Positions 9,501-21,500 of a stretch of 64,000 nucleotides of DNA are shown here, piece after piece (within the stretch, counting starts at the first letter, position 1; every line of letters begins with the position of its first letter). The DNA comes from Musa acuminata AAA Group (Eukaryota > Streptophyta > Magnoliopsida > Zingiberales > Musaceae). The notes under the pieces were generated by a model. That model worked only from the letters and a program-made list of their open reading frames with translations. It searched no databases and had not been told where the DNA came from. The stretch is from contig NC_088340.1 of the NCBI RefSeq assembly GCF_036884655.1, forward strand, positions 13,821,001 to 13,885,000, read 5' to 3'. A program made the translations under genes and the position numbers.

Positions 9501-12500
9501 CGCAGCCCCGCTAGGTCCCCCACGTTTGCATGCTAAGTGTTTCTATGAGTGCTTGTCCCGCTCTGATACCATCTGTCACGGACTTAGCTGGTTTTGCCTA
9601 AGTCGTGCGGCACCCTTGCATGTCCGTCCGCAAAGGTCAGCCTCCCCGAAGCCTCCCATTGTCCCTTAGGACTAACAAAAGAGAGAACGGGTTAGAGAGA
9701 ACGTCTCAATCGGGATCCACAAGCAAACATCTCTGAAAAACACTTCATAGACAATGTAAATTACAAACAGACTTTACAAGCTCTGAACAGTTGCACAACA
9801 AAGGGTAAAATGGTCCATTACAGATCGAAAATCTCTCACACGTGTCCACATGACACAACCTTTATTTATAAGCCTAAAGATGCCACCAACCTAACTAAAA
9901 TGGGACTATTAAGCCTTCGGTCGTCCCTCTACATGCTGTACAAGGCATGAACATACCAAAAGACACGGACATACATAAGCATTACATCAAACATCTTGTT
10001 TAGAAGTTTGTCCGTGACAATGCGACAAGCATAAACTATCCAATATGCACTTATGCTTCTGTATTGGCACACACCGATGTGTCTGGTGAACTGTTTCATA
10101 GCTATGTATCCGACCAGCATAACCAGCATTACAACTTAAGTATGAGAAAATGATTTTACTCAAGGTTTTTAATTTCATTTCATACTGGCATATTAAGCGG
10201 TACGCCCTTCTTTTAAGAAGAAACCATCCTCGCCCGTTCCGCATGCGAGATGGTTTCTTCTTAAAAGAGAAAGAAACCATCCTCGCCCGCGCCGCATGCG
10301 AGATGGTTTCTTCTTAAAAGACAAAGAAACCATCCGGCGGAGTGGGCAAGGATGCAACAAGTTGCCTCTGTCCACAGCTCAAAGTCATCCCCTGCAAGGC
10401 ACTTCGTAATGCTCCCGTGGCAGCCGTATTTGGCGGGGATCCAGCCCAGGGCGAGCTCATCTCCCGCTCCCCCGCTGCTTAGCGAATGTGAGGAACAAGA
10501 CCAAGATGATGGCGAGAGCGAGAAGGGGAAGCAGCAGTCCAACTTGGGCCAGAATCCCTTCCTTCGTTGTCGACCGTGACCTCCCCGACCACAGCATCCA
10601 CGATCCCTTCATCCCGTACCACGTTTCGCTCGATGGAGCAAGGACCCACCCCTACAGTGTACTGCCTGACGAAGTGAGGACTCGCCCCCTATCGTGTTCT
10701 GCCCGATGGAGCGCTTCTTCGTGTCCCACCACGTCCAACTCTCTTCTCCATCATGCCTTATCCATCCAAGGAGCGTTGCAGCCTCGTCTTCCTTGTCGTC
10801 CTCATCCTATCCGCCAGCTGACATTGCTTGGTAGCGGGTGGCCTGTATGCCGGTCAGCCGGCGGACTGGTACGTACCGCCCATCCTAGGCGGTACAATTC
10901 GAGATTCAAATCCTTGATTTTACTTACCTAGTTTCTTGGCTCCAATGTTATGAGAAATTATTTAATCTTTGGAATGGTTTTGGACAATGCAACTGAAGAC
11001 TAGCTCAAACCTTTCTTTTTGAAATTTTTTTGTGCCCTTAACCTTGAGCAGCATCTAACAAAGACTTTTTTTTTTTAGTTGCTTTCTTTCATGATGAAGA
11101 AAGCTACCAATGACTATCTCATGCCTACCTCAACTAGCTGCTTGTCTTTTATAAAAGATGCCTCTTTGTTGTTTTAATGAATGTTAATATGCATTTAACT
11201 GCAAGATGCATTTACTATGTCATATTTTAATTTTCATATTCGATAACTACAGTCTGACTTGGCCTATTCTTTCACAGATATATTCACCCCATTTGGACAC
11301 TGCCCCACCAAGATGGGTTCACCTTGCACATGGATTGCTTCTCTTCTTATATCAGGTTTGTTCAAAGACCTAGTAGATTTAGAAAATAATCCATTGCTAT
11401 GTAAAAGAAAGAAATGGAACAGGGATGAAAAGAAAATGATCATGCAGATGAATCTTGAATTATGTTTTTGTCCTTAGGAGGAGGGGGGAAATGAAGAAGA
11501 AAGAAGAGGAGGGGGGGGGGTGTGGGAAGGGATTGTTTTTGGGGTTTGAGGGAGAGAGAGAGAGAGAGATGTAAAATTGAAAACCTGGCATGTCGTTAGC
11601 TTTGATTAAAAACAAACTTGTATTTAGCTTTGATTAAAAACAAACTTGTATTGCAAAATATGTTTGATGGTGCAGCTTTTGTTAAGTAGGATCTATTTCC
11701 AATTTACTAATACTAAATGTTTTAATGTTGTCATGCCCAGACTTTTGATGCAGTGGATGGTAAACAAGCAAGGCGGACCAATTCCTCTAGTCCATTGGGA
11801 GAACTTTTTGATCATGGTAAATCTCTTCCCATTAGTAGTTACCTTACCATCTGATGTTATATCGCTATATCTTGATCTCTTAAATTTTTTATCATTGCAG
11901 GTTGTGATGCTCTGACATGTGCTGTATGTCATTTTTCTTGTCTTCTCCTGTTGATTAATGTTTTGGATGTTTCACTTATGACCTTGTCTCTCTTTCTCAT
12001 ATCAGTTTGAAGCCTTAGCTTTTGGGAGCACTGGCATGTGTGGAAGAGCTACTTTCTGGTTCTGGGTAATTGCAGCTGTCCCATTTTATTTTGCAACATG
12101 GGAACAGTATGTTCTTCTCCTTAAACAACATTATACTACATTCATTCTGATAGATGAAATTTTACTGTTGTTTATTGTTCATTTTGCTCTGTAATTTTTT
12201 CATTTGATTTGGCCGATGTGTTTAACATAATGTGCTACCATTCATTGTTGGCTATATCTAATCTTTGTCATCTTGTACTATGTGGTCATTTTTTGACCTA
12301 CTTTGATCTTTGCTTAGGTAATGCTTGGCAACTTTGGTTATTGCATGCATTATCTCTTATTTGATGAATGGAAATATGATAATGTTTCATAAATTGCAAC
12401 GTGGCACAGTATCCATACCCAGATGGTTAGTAGGACAACATGGTGCAATTGAGTAGAAGAGTGCCCATCTGTTAGTCAATAGCTTAGGCCTACGACGCCT

Positions 12501-15500
12501 AATGCTTGTGGTATATGTAAATTTCTTTATGTCATTACAATTGCATTTGGATGCTTTTCTTTTTTTGCTAATAAACTGGATTCTGTGCAGTGCCTATTAC
12601 AAGAGGCATTTACAATGACAATGATCTTCTGCAGTTCCTAGAATTGGCATAAATCATACACAAGCTTTTTATTAGTTTCATCACGAGCTGTTAGAAATGT
12701 ATGATTTAGCATGCTGTTTGTGCACCTTTTTAGGAAAAAGGGAAAATAAAAAGAAGTGTACTTATTAGTTATTACCAAGAATCGTAATTTTGTACTGTAT
12801 CGGAGTTTCGAGCGTAGCTTGGTATGATACGGTACACTAGGGTGTACCGCTCAATATTTATATGTATATGTATATATATATATATATTTATTTATATATG
12901 TATGTATATATGTATGTATGTATGTATATATGTACGTATATATGTATATATGTATATATATATGTATATATAAATATACATATACATATATATATATACA
13001 TATATACATACATATATACATATACATACATACATATACATACATATATATATATACATACATACATATATATATATACATATATATACATATATATACA
13101 TATATGTTAAAAAAGAGGGGCGACGTTGCCTCATTTTTCTGCCCGCATGGGGAGAAGAAATCCAGGTTTCCTTCTCTTCGGGCAAAAAAGGGTGACGAGG
13201 CGACGTCGCCACCTTGTTGCCTTGGTTCTTCTCCCCACGATGTCGTTGAGGCTTCTTCTCCTCGCGCGGATGAGGAGAAGTCGCCGACGACGTCGAGACC
13301 TCGTCGCCTCAGACGAGGAGGAGGCGATATCTCATCTGCGGTGTCCGACGAGGGAGGGCGGTGATGGATCGGGATCGTCGAGAGAGAGCAGCGTCGGATC
13401 TCCAAGTTCTCCCTTCTCTTCTCCCTCTTCTTCTCCCTCTTCTTTCTTCTCCCTTAGCTCTCCCTCAGCTAATACCACCCGGTAGTGGGCGGCAATGGTC
13501 GTCGATCGATTTAGGGTGGTGACGGGGTGGAAGTAGCCCCAATCGACGGTACTGTCTGATAGCGGGTGGTCCACGTACCGGCCTGTTGACGGACCGGTAC
13601 GTATCGCCTGGTACGGGTTGTATTATTCGAAATTAAAATCCTTGCTTATTACAATTACAACTGTTGGTGGGTCTCAGCTGGATAGTTTTAAGAAGGATTG
13701 AGAAGGTGTAGATATAGGTCTTTGTGTACATGATGTGACGAAGGAAAAGATGCCACAAACCTTTCTTTGCTCTCAGCTTCCTCTTGCTCCCTCATCTTCC
13801 TTTCTTTTTGTATATATTTCCTGTTAATCTTTGAATCAGGGTTTACTGTTATGCTGCTGTAATTGATGCTGGAAACAACCTAGGAGCATCATTCTTTAGT
13901 TCTTAGATCTGATCGATATCATTCTGTAGAAGGGTATTATTTGATTGGTTGGAGGTTATAGAGGTTTTAGGAGTCTGAAAAAATTGAAGGGCTATATCCA
14001 CAATTCATGACTTTGAAAGTGCATAGACACTACAATCGAAGCTTGCATGTCTCTATAAAGACCCAATATGTAAGGAGTTACAGACAACTTTTTTTGGTTT
14101 CCTTTTCACCTAAGGATGAGGTTGTCTCATGCCAGACAAATCACAATGGTAAGTAATTGTCTGTTGATACTGTTGACCTTAGGTCTGATATTCAGTATTA
14201 TGGTGGCATTTTCTTCTCTTTGTTCTTTATTGGCGAACTAGTTGGCGAACTAGTTGTTGCCTTGAGTTCTGTATGTGATCCTTCTTCTTAGAGTTCTATT
14301 TGCATATAATGAAACACATTTGTCTTTGATACAGCTTCTTTACAAATACACTTATTCTTCCAATAATTAATGGACCTACAGAGGGACTCATGTTGATATA
14401 CGTTGCCCATTGGCTTACCTTTTTTTGGGGTATGTGGATTTAAAGCTTATTTTGTACTGTAATTTAAACTGAAGAATTAATTTGTCCTCCATTTTTTTGG
14501 TTTTTGTGTGATGGCCAACTACTATTTAAGAAATCGGATCTCCATGTTTCTAAAATGTTTTCTTCTTTTAGGTGCTGAGTGGTGGGCACAGGACTTCAGG
14601 AAATCAATCCCTCTCGTGGGTTGGATGCCAGTTGCTCATGGTAAGTTTTGAATAAGTTATTGATATCATCTTTTGGGTTTTAGTAAAATACCTTGTGATT
14701 AACCATTGGTCGGGGTGATTGGATCACTTTCATAACTCCATTACATCACTTTTTTTTTCATCAGTTGTGATTAAATGGTAATATTATTTCATCCATGGAC
14801 TTCATTTGCTTAGTGACTAATCAGTCTTCATAAATCTGCTGTTCTCTTAAGAATTTCTTGTGACTATTGTTAGCCAAACATTGGATAACTCTTTTATGTT
14901 ATATTACTTATGTTTCTGTATCCTTGTATTGAATCTACAATGAGTTCCTAGTATACCATTTTTTTGTAGCCACTGTTTCATAAAAGTATTAAAATAGAAT
15001 TTCTATTATGTGTCATTGATGATCATTTCCTTGGAAAAAATTCTAATCCTTGGTACATTATAAGTAGGTGATAAGTTTATTTTCCCTATGTGCTTAGTGT
15101 TGTTGTAGAGCATATATGAGAGAGAGTATGAATTTAGGATTTTAGTACAAAGGACAACTATCGTTGAGACAAGCAAAATTTCATGTTAGCAAAGAGTTGA
15201 TTGGATTAGAATGTACCAATGACATGTTGATTGTATCATCAAAGTATCATTGAGACATGTTGATGTTGAATCTCGTATTTTGATGATGAAACTACTTGAT
15301 ATATGTTTATGATTTAATCTGCGTTTTGAGTGACGCAGGATGCTTTGATCAGGATGAGACAATTAAAGCAGGAAAATCATGTTGTGCCGGAGGAACATGT
15401 CAGAAGATTGGACGTCGGGCTGGTGGATCGGTCGACGTATCGACAGAAGGCTTCGGGCCGTGGACTCGGGCATCGGGCCAAGTAGAGCGGGTATTGTGCC

Positions 15501-18500
15501 AAGGATATCGGAGTTGCGGAGTCAACTGGCCGATTGGGCAATAGGCCGCAGGAGAGGACGATGCGCCGAAGAATCAGACGAAGCGTCGAGGGACCAATGA
15601 CATGCCGGACAACTTGGTTAATTGCTTAGGATTAATTGTCTCAATCGAAGTTTTGTTTTAAGTGTGCAGGATTAACTACGATGAAAGATAGACAAGCAGC
15701 AGGAGTTGCGCCGGAGTCAAGTTCATGATCACGTTGGGAGTTCGAGAGTTCGACGGAAGTACGGACGGTCGTCGGAGGTTCTGTGAGAACAGATCTGAGA
15801 AGTCCAGAAGCTTGCCAAGCGAAGCTCGTCGGAACTCGCCAAGTGGATCGTCGCAAAGTCCAGGAGTTTGCCGGAAGTCCGCAGAAGCATCACCGAGGGT
15901 TCATCGGATGATCGACGGAAGTTCGCCGGAAACTCGCCGGAAGAAGCGATTGACGTACCGAAGCAAAGCTGCAGAAATTGTCTTAGATTTAATCGTAGTT
16001 AGCACGGTGATTAAGTTAGAAATGGGAGGTGATCCCATTAGCTTAATCCTGGGGCAATTGGGCCCCTGAAGAACTCAAGTTGGGTCGAATGGTTCAACCC
16101 ATTCGAACCCAAGTAGCTGTGGGAGGTGCAACCGCCCAGGCAGGGAGGTGCCACCGCCCAGGCTAAGTCTCCCAGCGAGACTGGGCGGTGCAACCGCCCC
16201 AGCCAAGAGGTGCAACCGCCCAGGGCTCAATCTCCAAGCGAGACTGGGCGGTGCAACCTCCTCTGTCAAGCGGTAGCACCGCCTGAGCTCAAGTTTCGAG
16301 CTCTGCCTGGTGATGCAATCACCGAGCTCAGTCTTCGAGCTCTGGAAGAGAAGTACGACCTCTCTGGCCAGGAGATGCACAGCCTAAGCTCAGTCTTCGA
16401 GCTCTGGCAGAGAGGTGCAACCACCTCTGGCAGAGAGGTGCAACCACCTCTGGCAGAAAGGGGCGATCACCTCTGGCAGAGAAGAGAAACTTCTCTGGTC
16501 AGGAGATGCACCGCCTGAGCTCGGTCTTCGAGCTCTGGCAGGAAGGTGCAACCACCCCTGACAGAGAAGGTGGAACCGTCCGAGCTCAGTCTTCGAGCTC
16601 TGCCAGGCGGTGCCACCTCTCCAGTCGAGAGGTGCAACCGCCTGAGCTCAGACTTTGAGCTCTGCCAGGCGGTGCCACCTCTCCAGTCAAGAGGTGCAAC
16701 CGCCTGATCCCGGAATTCCGGGATTTGATCGTTTTGAGCTCGAAATTTGAATTGGGTTGGGGCCTATAAATACCCCACCCATTCAGCACTGAAAAGATAC
16801 AGACCTACACCGAAATCTTGATCTTTTCTGTGATTCTAAGAGCTCAAAAGTGTTGTAAAGCCTTTAAGTCTCCTCCTTCTGTTCTTCAAGTTTTCAGTTG
16901 TAAAGTGAGGAGAGAAAGGTCTGTAAAGGTTGTCTCCTGAGCCTGTCAAAAGGAGAGAAACTGTAAAAGGGAAGTTTGGCCTTCGCCTATTGAAGGAAGG
17001 CCCCTAGTTGACGTCGGCAACCTCGTCGGTGGAGGAAGCCAAAAGTGGAGTAGGTCAAGGCTGACCGAACCACTCTAAATCTCTGGTTTGCGTTTATTTT
17101 TGAGCACTTTATCATTACTGCAAACCTCCTCCATTACTACTGCTCTCTGCGCTCTCACGAACAAGTTCTAAGTGCTGTTCTTCCGAATCTGCATTCAGAC
17201 GTAAATTCGTATTTTCGTACATTACAGTTTACGTTTATGTTTGATTCTGCAGAACTGTTTTCCGTGCTTTTACGAAAGAGTTTCTTTGCAGTTTACACTT
17301 ACATTTTGATCCTATTGATAACTGCAAACTGTCCTCTACAATTTTACGAACGAGTTTCAACATTTAGACGTAAAACTGCATTTAGACGTAAATCGGCTTT
17401 CCTCTCACAATCATCAGTTCTCAGTTCACGTTTACGTCTTGATTTCAACTGCATACTGCCTTCTGCGAGTATACAAACGAGTTTCAAAGTTTAGACGTAA
17501 ATCTGCGTTTAGACGTAAATCTGCGTTTAGACGTAAAACTGCGTTTAGACGTAAATCTGAGTTTAGACGTAAACTGCGCTTAGACGCAAAACTGCGCTTA
17601 GACGCAAACTGTGTTTAGACGCAAACTGCGCTTAGACGCAAACTGTGTTTAGACGCAAACTGCGCGTAGACGCAATCTGCGCTTAGACGCAAACTGCACT
17701 TAGATACAAACTGAGAATTAGCTTTTGCATCATAATAGCTTTTATTGAACGAACGCAGCTTTTGGTTTTTAATCACTGTAAGATTTCCGCTGCACTAATT
17801 CACCCCCCCCCTCTTAGTGCTCTCGATCCTAACAATTGGTATCAGAGCGGGGTATCTCTCATTTCGGATTTACACCCGAGAGAAATGGCTCTTCAAGAGG
17901 GCTTTTCGGTCTTTCGTCCACCGTTCTTTAACGGATTGGACTACACTTACTGGAAAACTCGAATGAGAGTTTTCTTGATTTCTCTAAATCTGGATTTATG
18001 GAATATCGTTGAAAATGGTTTTCAACTTCCCTCTAAACCGACGAACGAATGGTCGGATTTAGAGAAGAAGTATTTTTCTTTAAACGCAAAGGCTATGAAT
18101 GCCTTATTTTGCGCTTTGGACAAAAATGAGTTCAATCGGGTTTCTTTGTGCGAAACGGCTTTCGATATTTGGCGCACTCTTGAAATCACGCATGAGGGAA
18201 CTAGTAGAGTCAAAGACTCGAAAGTTAATATTTTACTGCATGATTTCGAGCTTTTTCATATGAAACCAAGCGAAACCATTGTTGACATGTACACCCGTTT
18301 TACGGATGTCGTCAATGGTTTAAATTCACTTGGTAAAAGCTTTTCGGATTTTGAACTCGTTAACAAAGTTTTGCGCTCACTTTCTAAAACTTGGGATTCA
18401 AAAGTAACTGCTATTCAAGAATCGAAAAACTTGAACCAATTTCCACTTGAAGAACTAATTGGTTCATTGATCACATATGAAATGACGTGCAATGCACGTG

Positions 18501-21500
18501 AAGAACTTGAGAACCACCTTCCAAAGAACAGGAAGGATTTGGGACATAGAACATTTGAAGACCACTCGAGCATAAGCTCAAGTGATGGTGAACTTAAACT
18601 ACAAATGAAACGAAAATTAAAAAGCAAAAAGAATCAAACTACTTGCTTTAAACGCAAGAAGAAGAACAAAAACTGGGATGAATCGAGCTCCTCCGAAGAA
18701 GAGAAAGTCAACAAAAGCAAGGCGGCAAACTACGCCTTAACAGCCTACAATGATGAGGTAATCGAAATCCCCCTAATTTATTTTGAAATTACTTGATGCT
18801 TTCATGATGTATCTTTCTCTTTTAGTTTAGAATTAATTTTCTTAAAAATTACATGTTAAAAAAAAAAAAAAAATTATTATGATCATACTAAGTAATTTCA
18901 AAAATGATAATATTGCATATTTTATGATAAACAAATAAAATGATCTTGATTGAAAATATGAAATCATGGTTAAGAAGTAATAATGTGCATTACGTTAATT
19001 TCCATTGTTATTTCTCGATTTTGATTAAAGATCATGTTTGATTTGAAGAAATGCATAATGATGAAATTAAATATTTCGATTGACAATTTCATGCATGAGA
19101 TATACATGATGATTTTTGTGATTGATGGTTTTATGATGAAATTCATTTTACGATCCTAAACGTTGATGCATGTTTTCATTTGACATAAATGAAAAGGCAT
19201 GCTAACATGAAATCGATCACTTAAGATGAAACACTTAAAAAAGGGGAGAAATATATGAATTGATGCTATAAACACTATGCTATGATTATCCCATGCTTGC
19301 ATCACCAAGAAATATATGATTGCTATCATTGCTATATGCCCTGTATCAAGATATCAAACAAAATCTTGCTTCACAGTTTTACGCATTGATATCTTACCAC
19401 ATGATGAAATGCTACAATTGATGAACACTTGAAATGTAATCCTCTATCTTATTGATTTTTCAATAAATCTATGCTTGTCATACATGAATTTATTGAATGT
19501 AATTTTGAGGATGATTTCAGATTTGACAAATGCTTGATTCGTATTTACGATATAAGATACACTTTAAATATGAATCATGCATCAATCATGTTAAATGCTT
19601 CAATCATTTTCTATCTCTAGAGTTCTCGATTTTGATGAAATACAAGTGATAAATTCATTTATGATATCTTGTAAATCACTTGAATTATGAATGAGTTTTT
19701 TTTATGATGCGTTAAAAGAATCACTTAAAAAGAAAATGCTTTTCCCATCTGATCGAGATTAATGATTTCATGATATTTTGTGAATCTCGAAATTAATTTT
19801 AATGACTTGATTATGAATTTCAAGTTAATGATTTGATTTGAATCATAATCTTGATCTTGCAAAATTGAAGTTACAAATAATATCCTGTGGTATTCATGAA
19901 TTGATACTCACAATATGAAAGCATTGATATTCATGACTTGAATTGGATTGAAACATTGTATGCTTAAATTAATCATTCTCCTATGTTTCAAAAATTCCTT
20001 AAATGCCTTATGTGATGATTGAAAACTAACTTGCTTTATGATGAATCACGAATCATAACTTGATCTATGATGCCTTGAAATGATTGAAATATTTAACACT
20101 TTTATGCTCTACCCCCTACTTTCTTCTTGTTTTCAATGATAAAATGGGGAGAAGTTTTGATCATGGATGGTAGGATATAATTTGACAAAATTGATACCAT
20201 CATGATATGAAACATTTATGATATGAAATTATGCATGTAATACTTCAACCTATGATAACGATGCATGCAATGATAAAATATTCATGATGAAAAATTGTCT
20301 TGACATTCATAACTTGATTATTCATCCTTTGTCATGATTTTGAAATCGTTGTAAAAGGAAAAAGAACTACAAAACTGTATTCTTTCTTTCTTTTTGACAA
20401 TGACAAAGGGGGAGATAGCTAGCTTGCACAAGTCAAGAAGATGCAAAAACTTGATTGCTAACTTGCTTATTTCAAGAAGCAAAAATTGTCTTCTTGAAAA
20501 TCACTATCTTGAATATCTCAAGAAGCAAGACTTGCAACCTGCACATTACAATAGGAAGCAATAATCATGAGCCTACACAAGAAAGTTATCTTGCATTTGC
20601 TTTCGAAGTTTTTGCTAGCCTGTATATTGCGAAACTTGTATATCGTAAAAATTGCTAGCTTGTAGTCTAAAGAGAAGCGAAAAGTTGCTATCTCAAAAGA
20701 AGCATATGTGCTATCTTGCCTATCTCAAGAGGCAAAAATGCTAACTTGCACATCTAGCAAAACTTGACAAATTTGCATATCTCAAGAAGCAAGAGTTGCT
20801 TTCTTGAACATCTCAAAACTGCTAGCTTGCATGTTCTAAAAGTGCTATCTTGTATGCTGTAAAACTTGCATATTTAAAACTTGATAGCCTGAATATTCTA
20901 AGCATGATGTAACATTTGCTAAATTTTCTGGCTTCAAAACTGCATGATGATAAAACTTGATACTATGTTTTTCATGCAATGAATTGAACCAATATCACAA
21001 ACACTTGATTGTGGTACTTCTCCTTTTTGTTGATGACAAAGGGGGAGAAGTATGTTGATGACATGACATGTGATGCATAAGTTTATGCATATGTTCATGT
21101 TGACGTGTTGCAAGTATTCATGATGAATATTGCAATGACTTGAATTCAGGTTGAATTCAAGGTTCTATCAATATGGCATATTGATAGGGGGAGTTTGTTT
21201 AAACTCCGGGAGTTAAGTTTAACTCCGTCATCAAGTGGTTGTCATCATCAAAAAGGGGGAGATTGTTGAATCTCGTATTTTGATGATGAAACTACTTGAT
21301 ATATGTTTATGATTTAATCTGCGTTTTGAGTGACGCAGGATGCTTTGATCAGGATGAGACAATTAAAGCAGGAAAATCATGTTGTGCCGGAGGAACATGT
21401 CAGAAGATTGGACGTCGGGCCGGTGGATCGGTCGACGTATCGACAGAAGGCTTCGGGCCGTGGACTCGGGCATCGGGCCAAGTAGAGCGGGTATTGTGCC

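Larger units (their letters stand above)
5497..10019 (-). mobile_element. Complete LTR retrotransposon A2 (minus strand, non-autonomous)
   Basis: Two direct 446-bp LTRs (5497-5942 and 9574-10019) enclose 3.6 kb. The complement of the TGGTATCAGAGC primer site abuts the right LTR (9560-9571) and the complement of a GTGGGGGAGAA polypurine tract abuts the left LTR (5943-5953), so the element reads right to left. The LTRs differ at several visible sites (about five in the first 140 bp), which suggests an insertion that is not very recent. No reverse transcriptase, integrase, RNase H or protease motif is seen in the sense frames; only short frames such as 8153-8680 and 8613-9014. A clean 5-bp target duplication is not visible (CATGT on the left, ATGCG on the right). 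It lies in an AAPT intron, antisense to the gene. Confidence 0.85.
15264..17834 (+). repeat. 5' LTR of element B
   Basis: 2571 bp, TGTTGAATC to CCTAACA. It contains, in order, an upstream block shared with C, D and E (GATCACGTTGGGAGTTCGAG and so on), a GGTGCAACCGCC array, a TATA box, a transcribed leader with the GGCCTTCGCCTATTGAAGGA motif, and a TTTAGACG minisatellite. The leader motif is shared with the LTRs of C, D and E. Confidence 0.93.

Noticed and set aside
8911..9669. 252-aa plus-strand frame across the right part of A2
   Set aside because: It is antisense to the element direction fixed by primer site and polypurine tract, runs into the LTR, and the A1 copy does not keep it open.
12851..13405. 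184-aa minus frame and several plus frames rich in Tyr/Ile/Met
   Set aside because: Produced by the TATA/TATG/TACA tract of G2; not a protein.
15296..16518. Plus and minus frames of 70-130 aa repeated at 21296-22518
   Set aside because: They lie in LTR U3 DNA of B, are duplicated only because LTRs are, and related frames in C and D are not conserved as codons.
17489..17714. CRISPR-like regular repeat
   Set aside because: Units are directly adjacent with no spacers, lie within an LTR, and recur identically in the second LTR; the host is a plant.
17762..17884. In-frame N-terminal extension of gag in B
   Set aside because: It crosses the LTR end and primer-binding site; the ATG at 17885 aligns with the gag starts of C and D.
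18797..21263. Hidden or frameshifted pol in the tail of B
   Set aside because: I looked for YVDD, the integrase zinc motif and RNase H motifs on both strands and saw none; the composition is simple AT-rich repeats.
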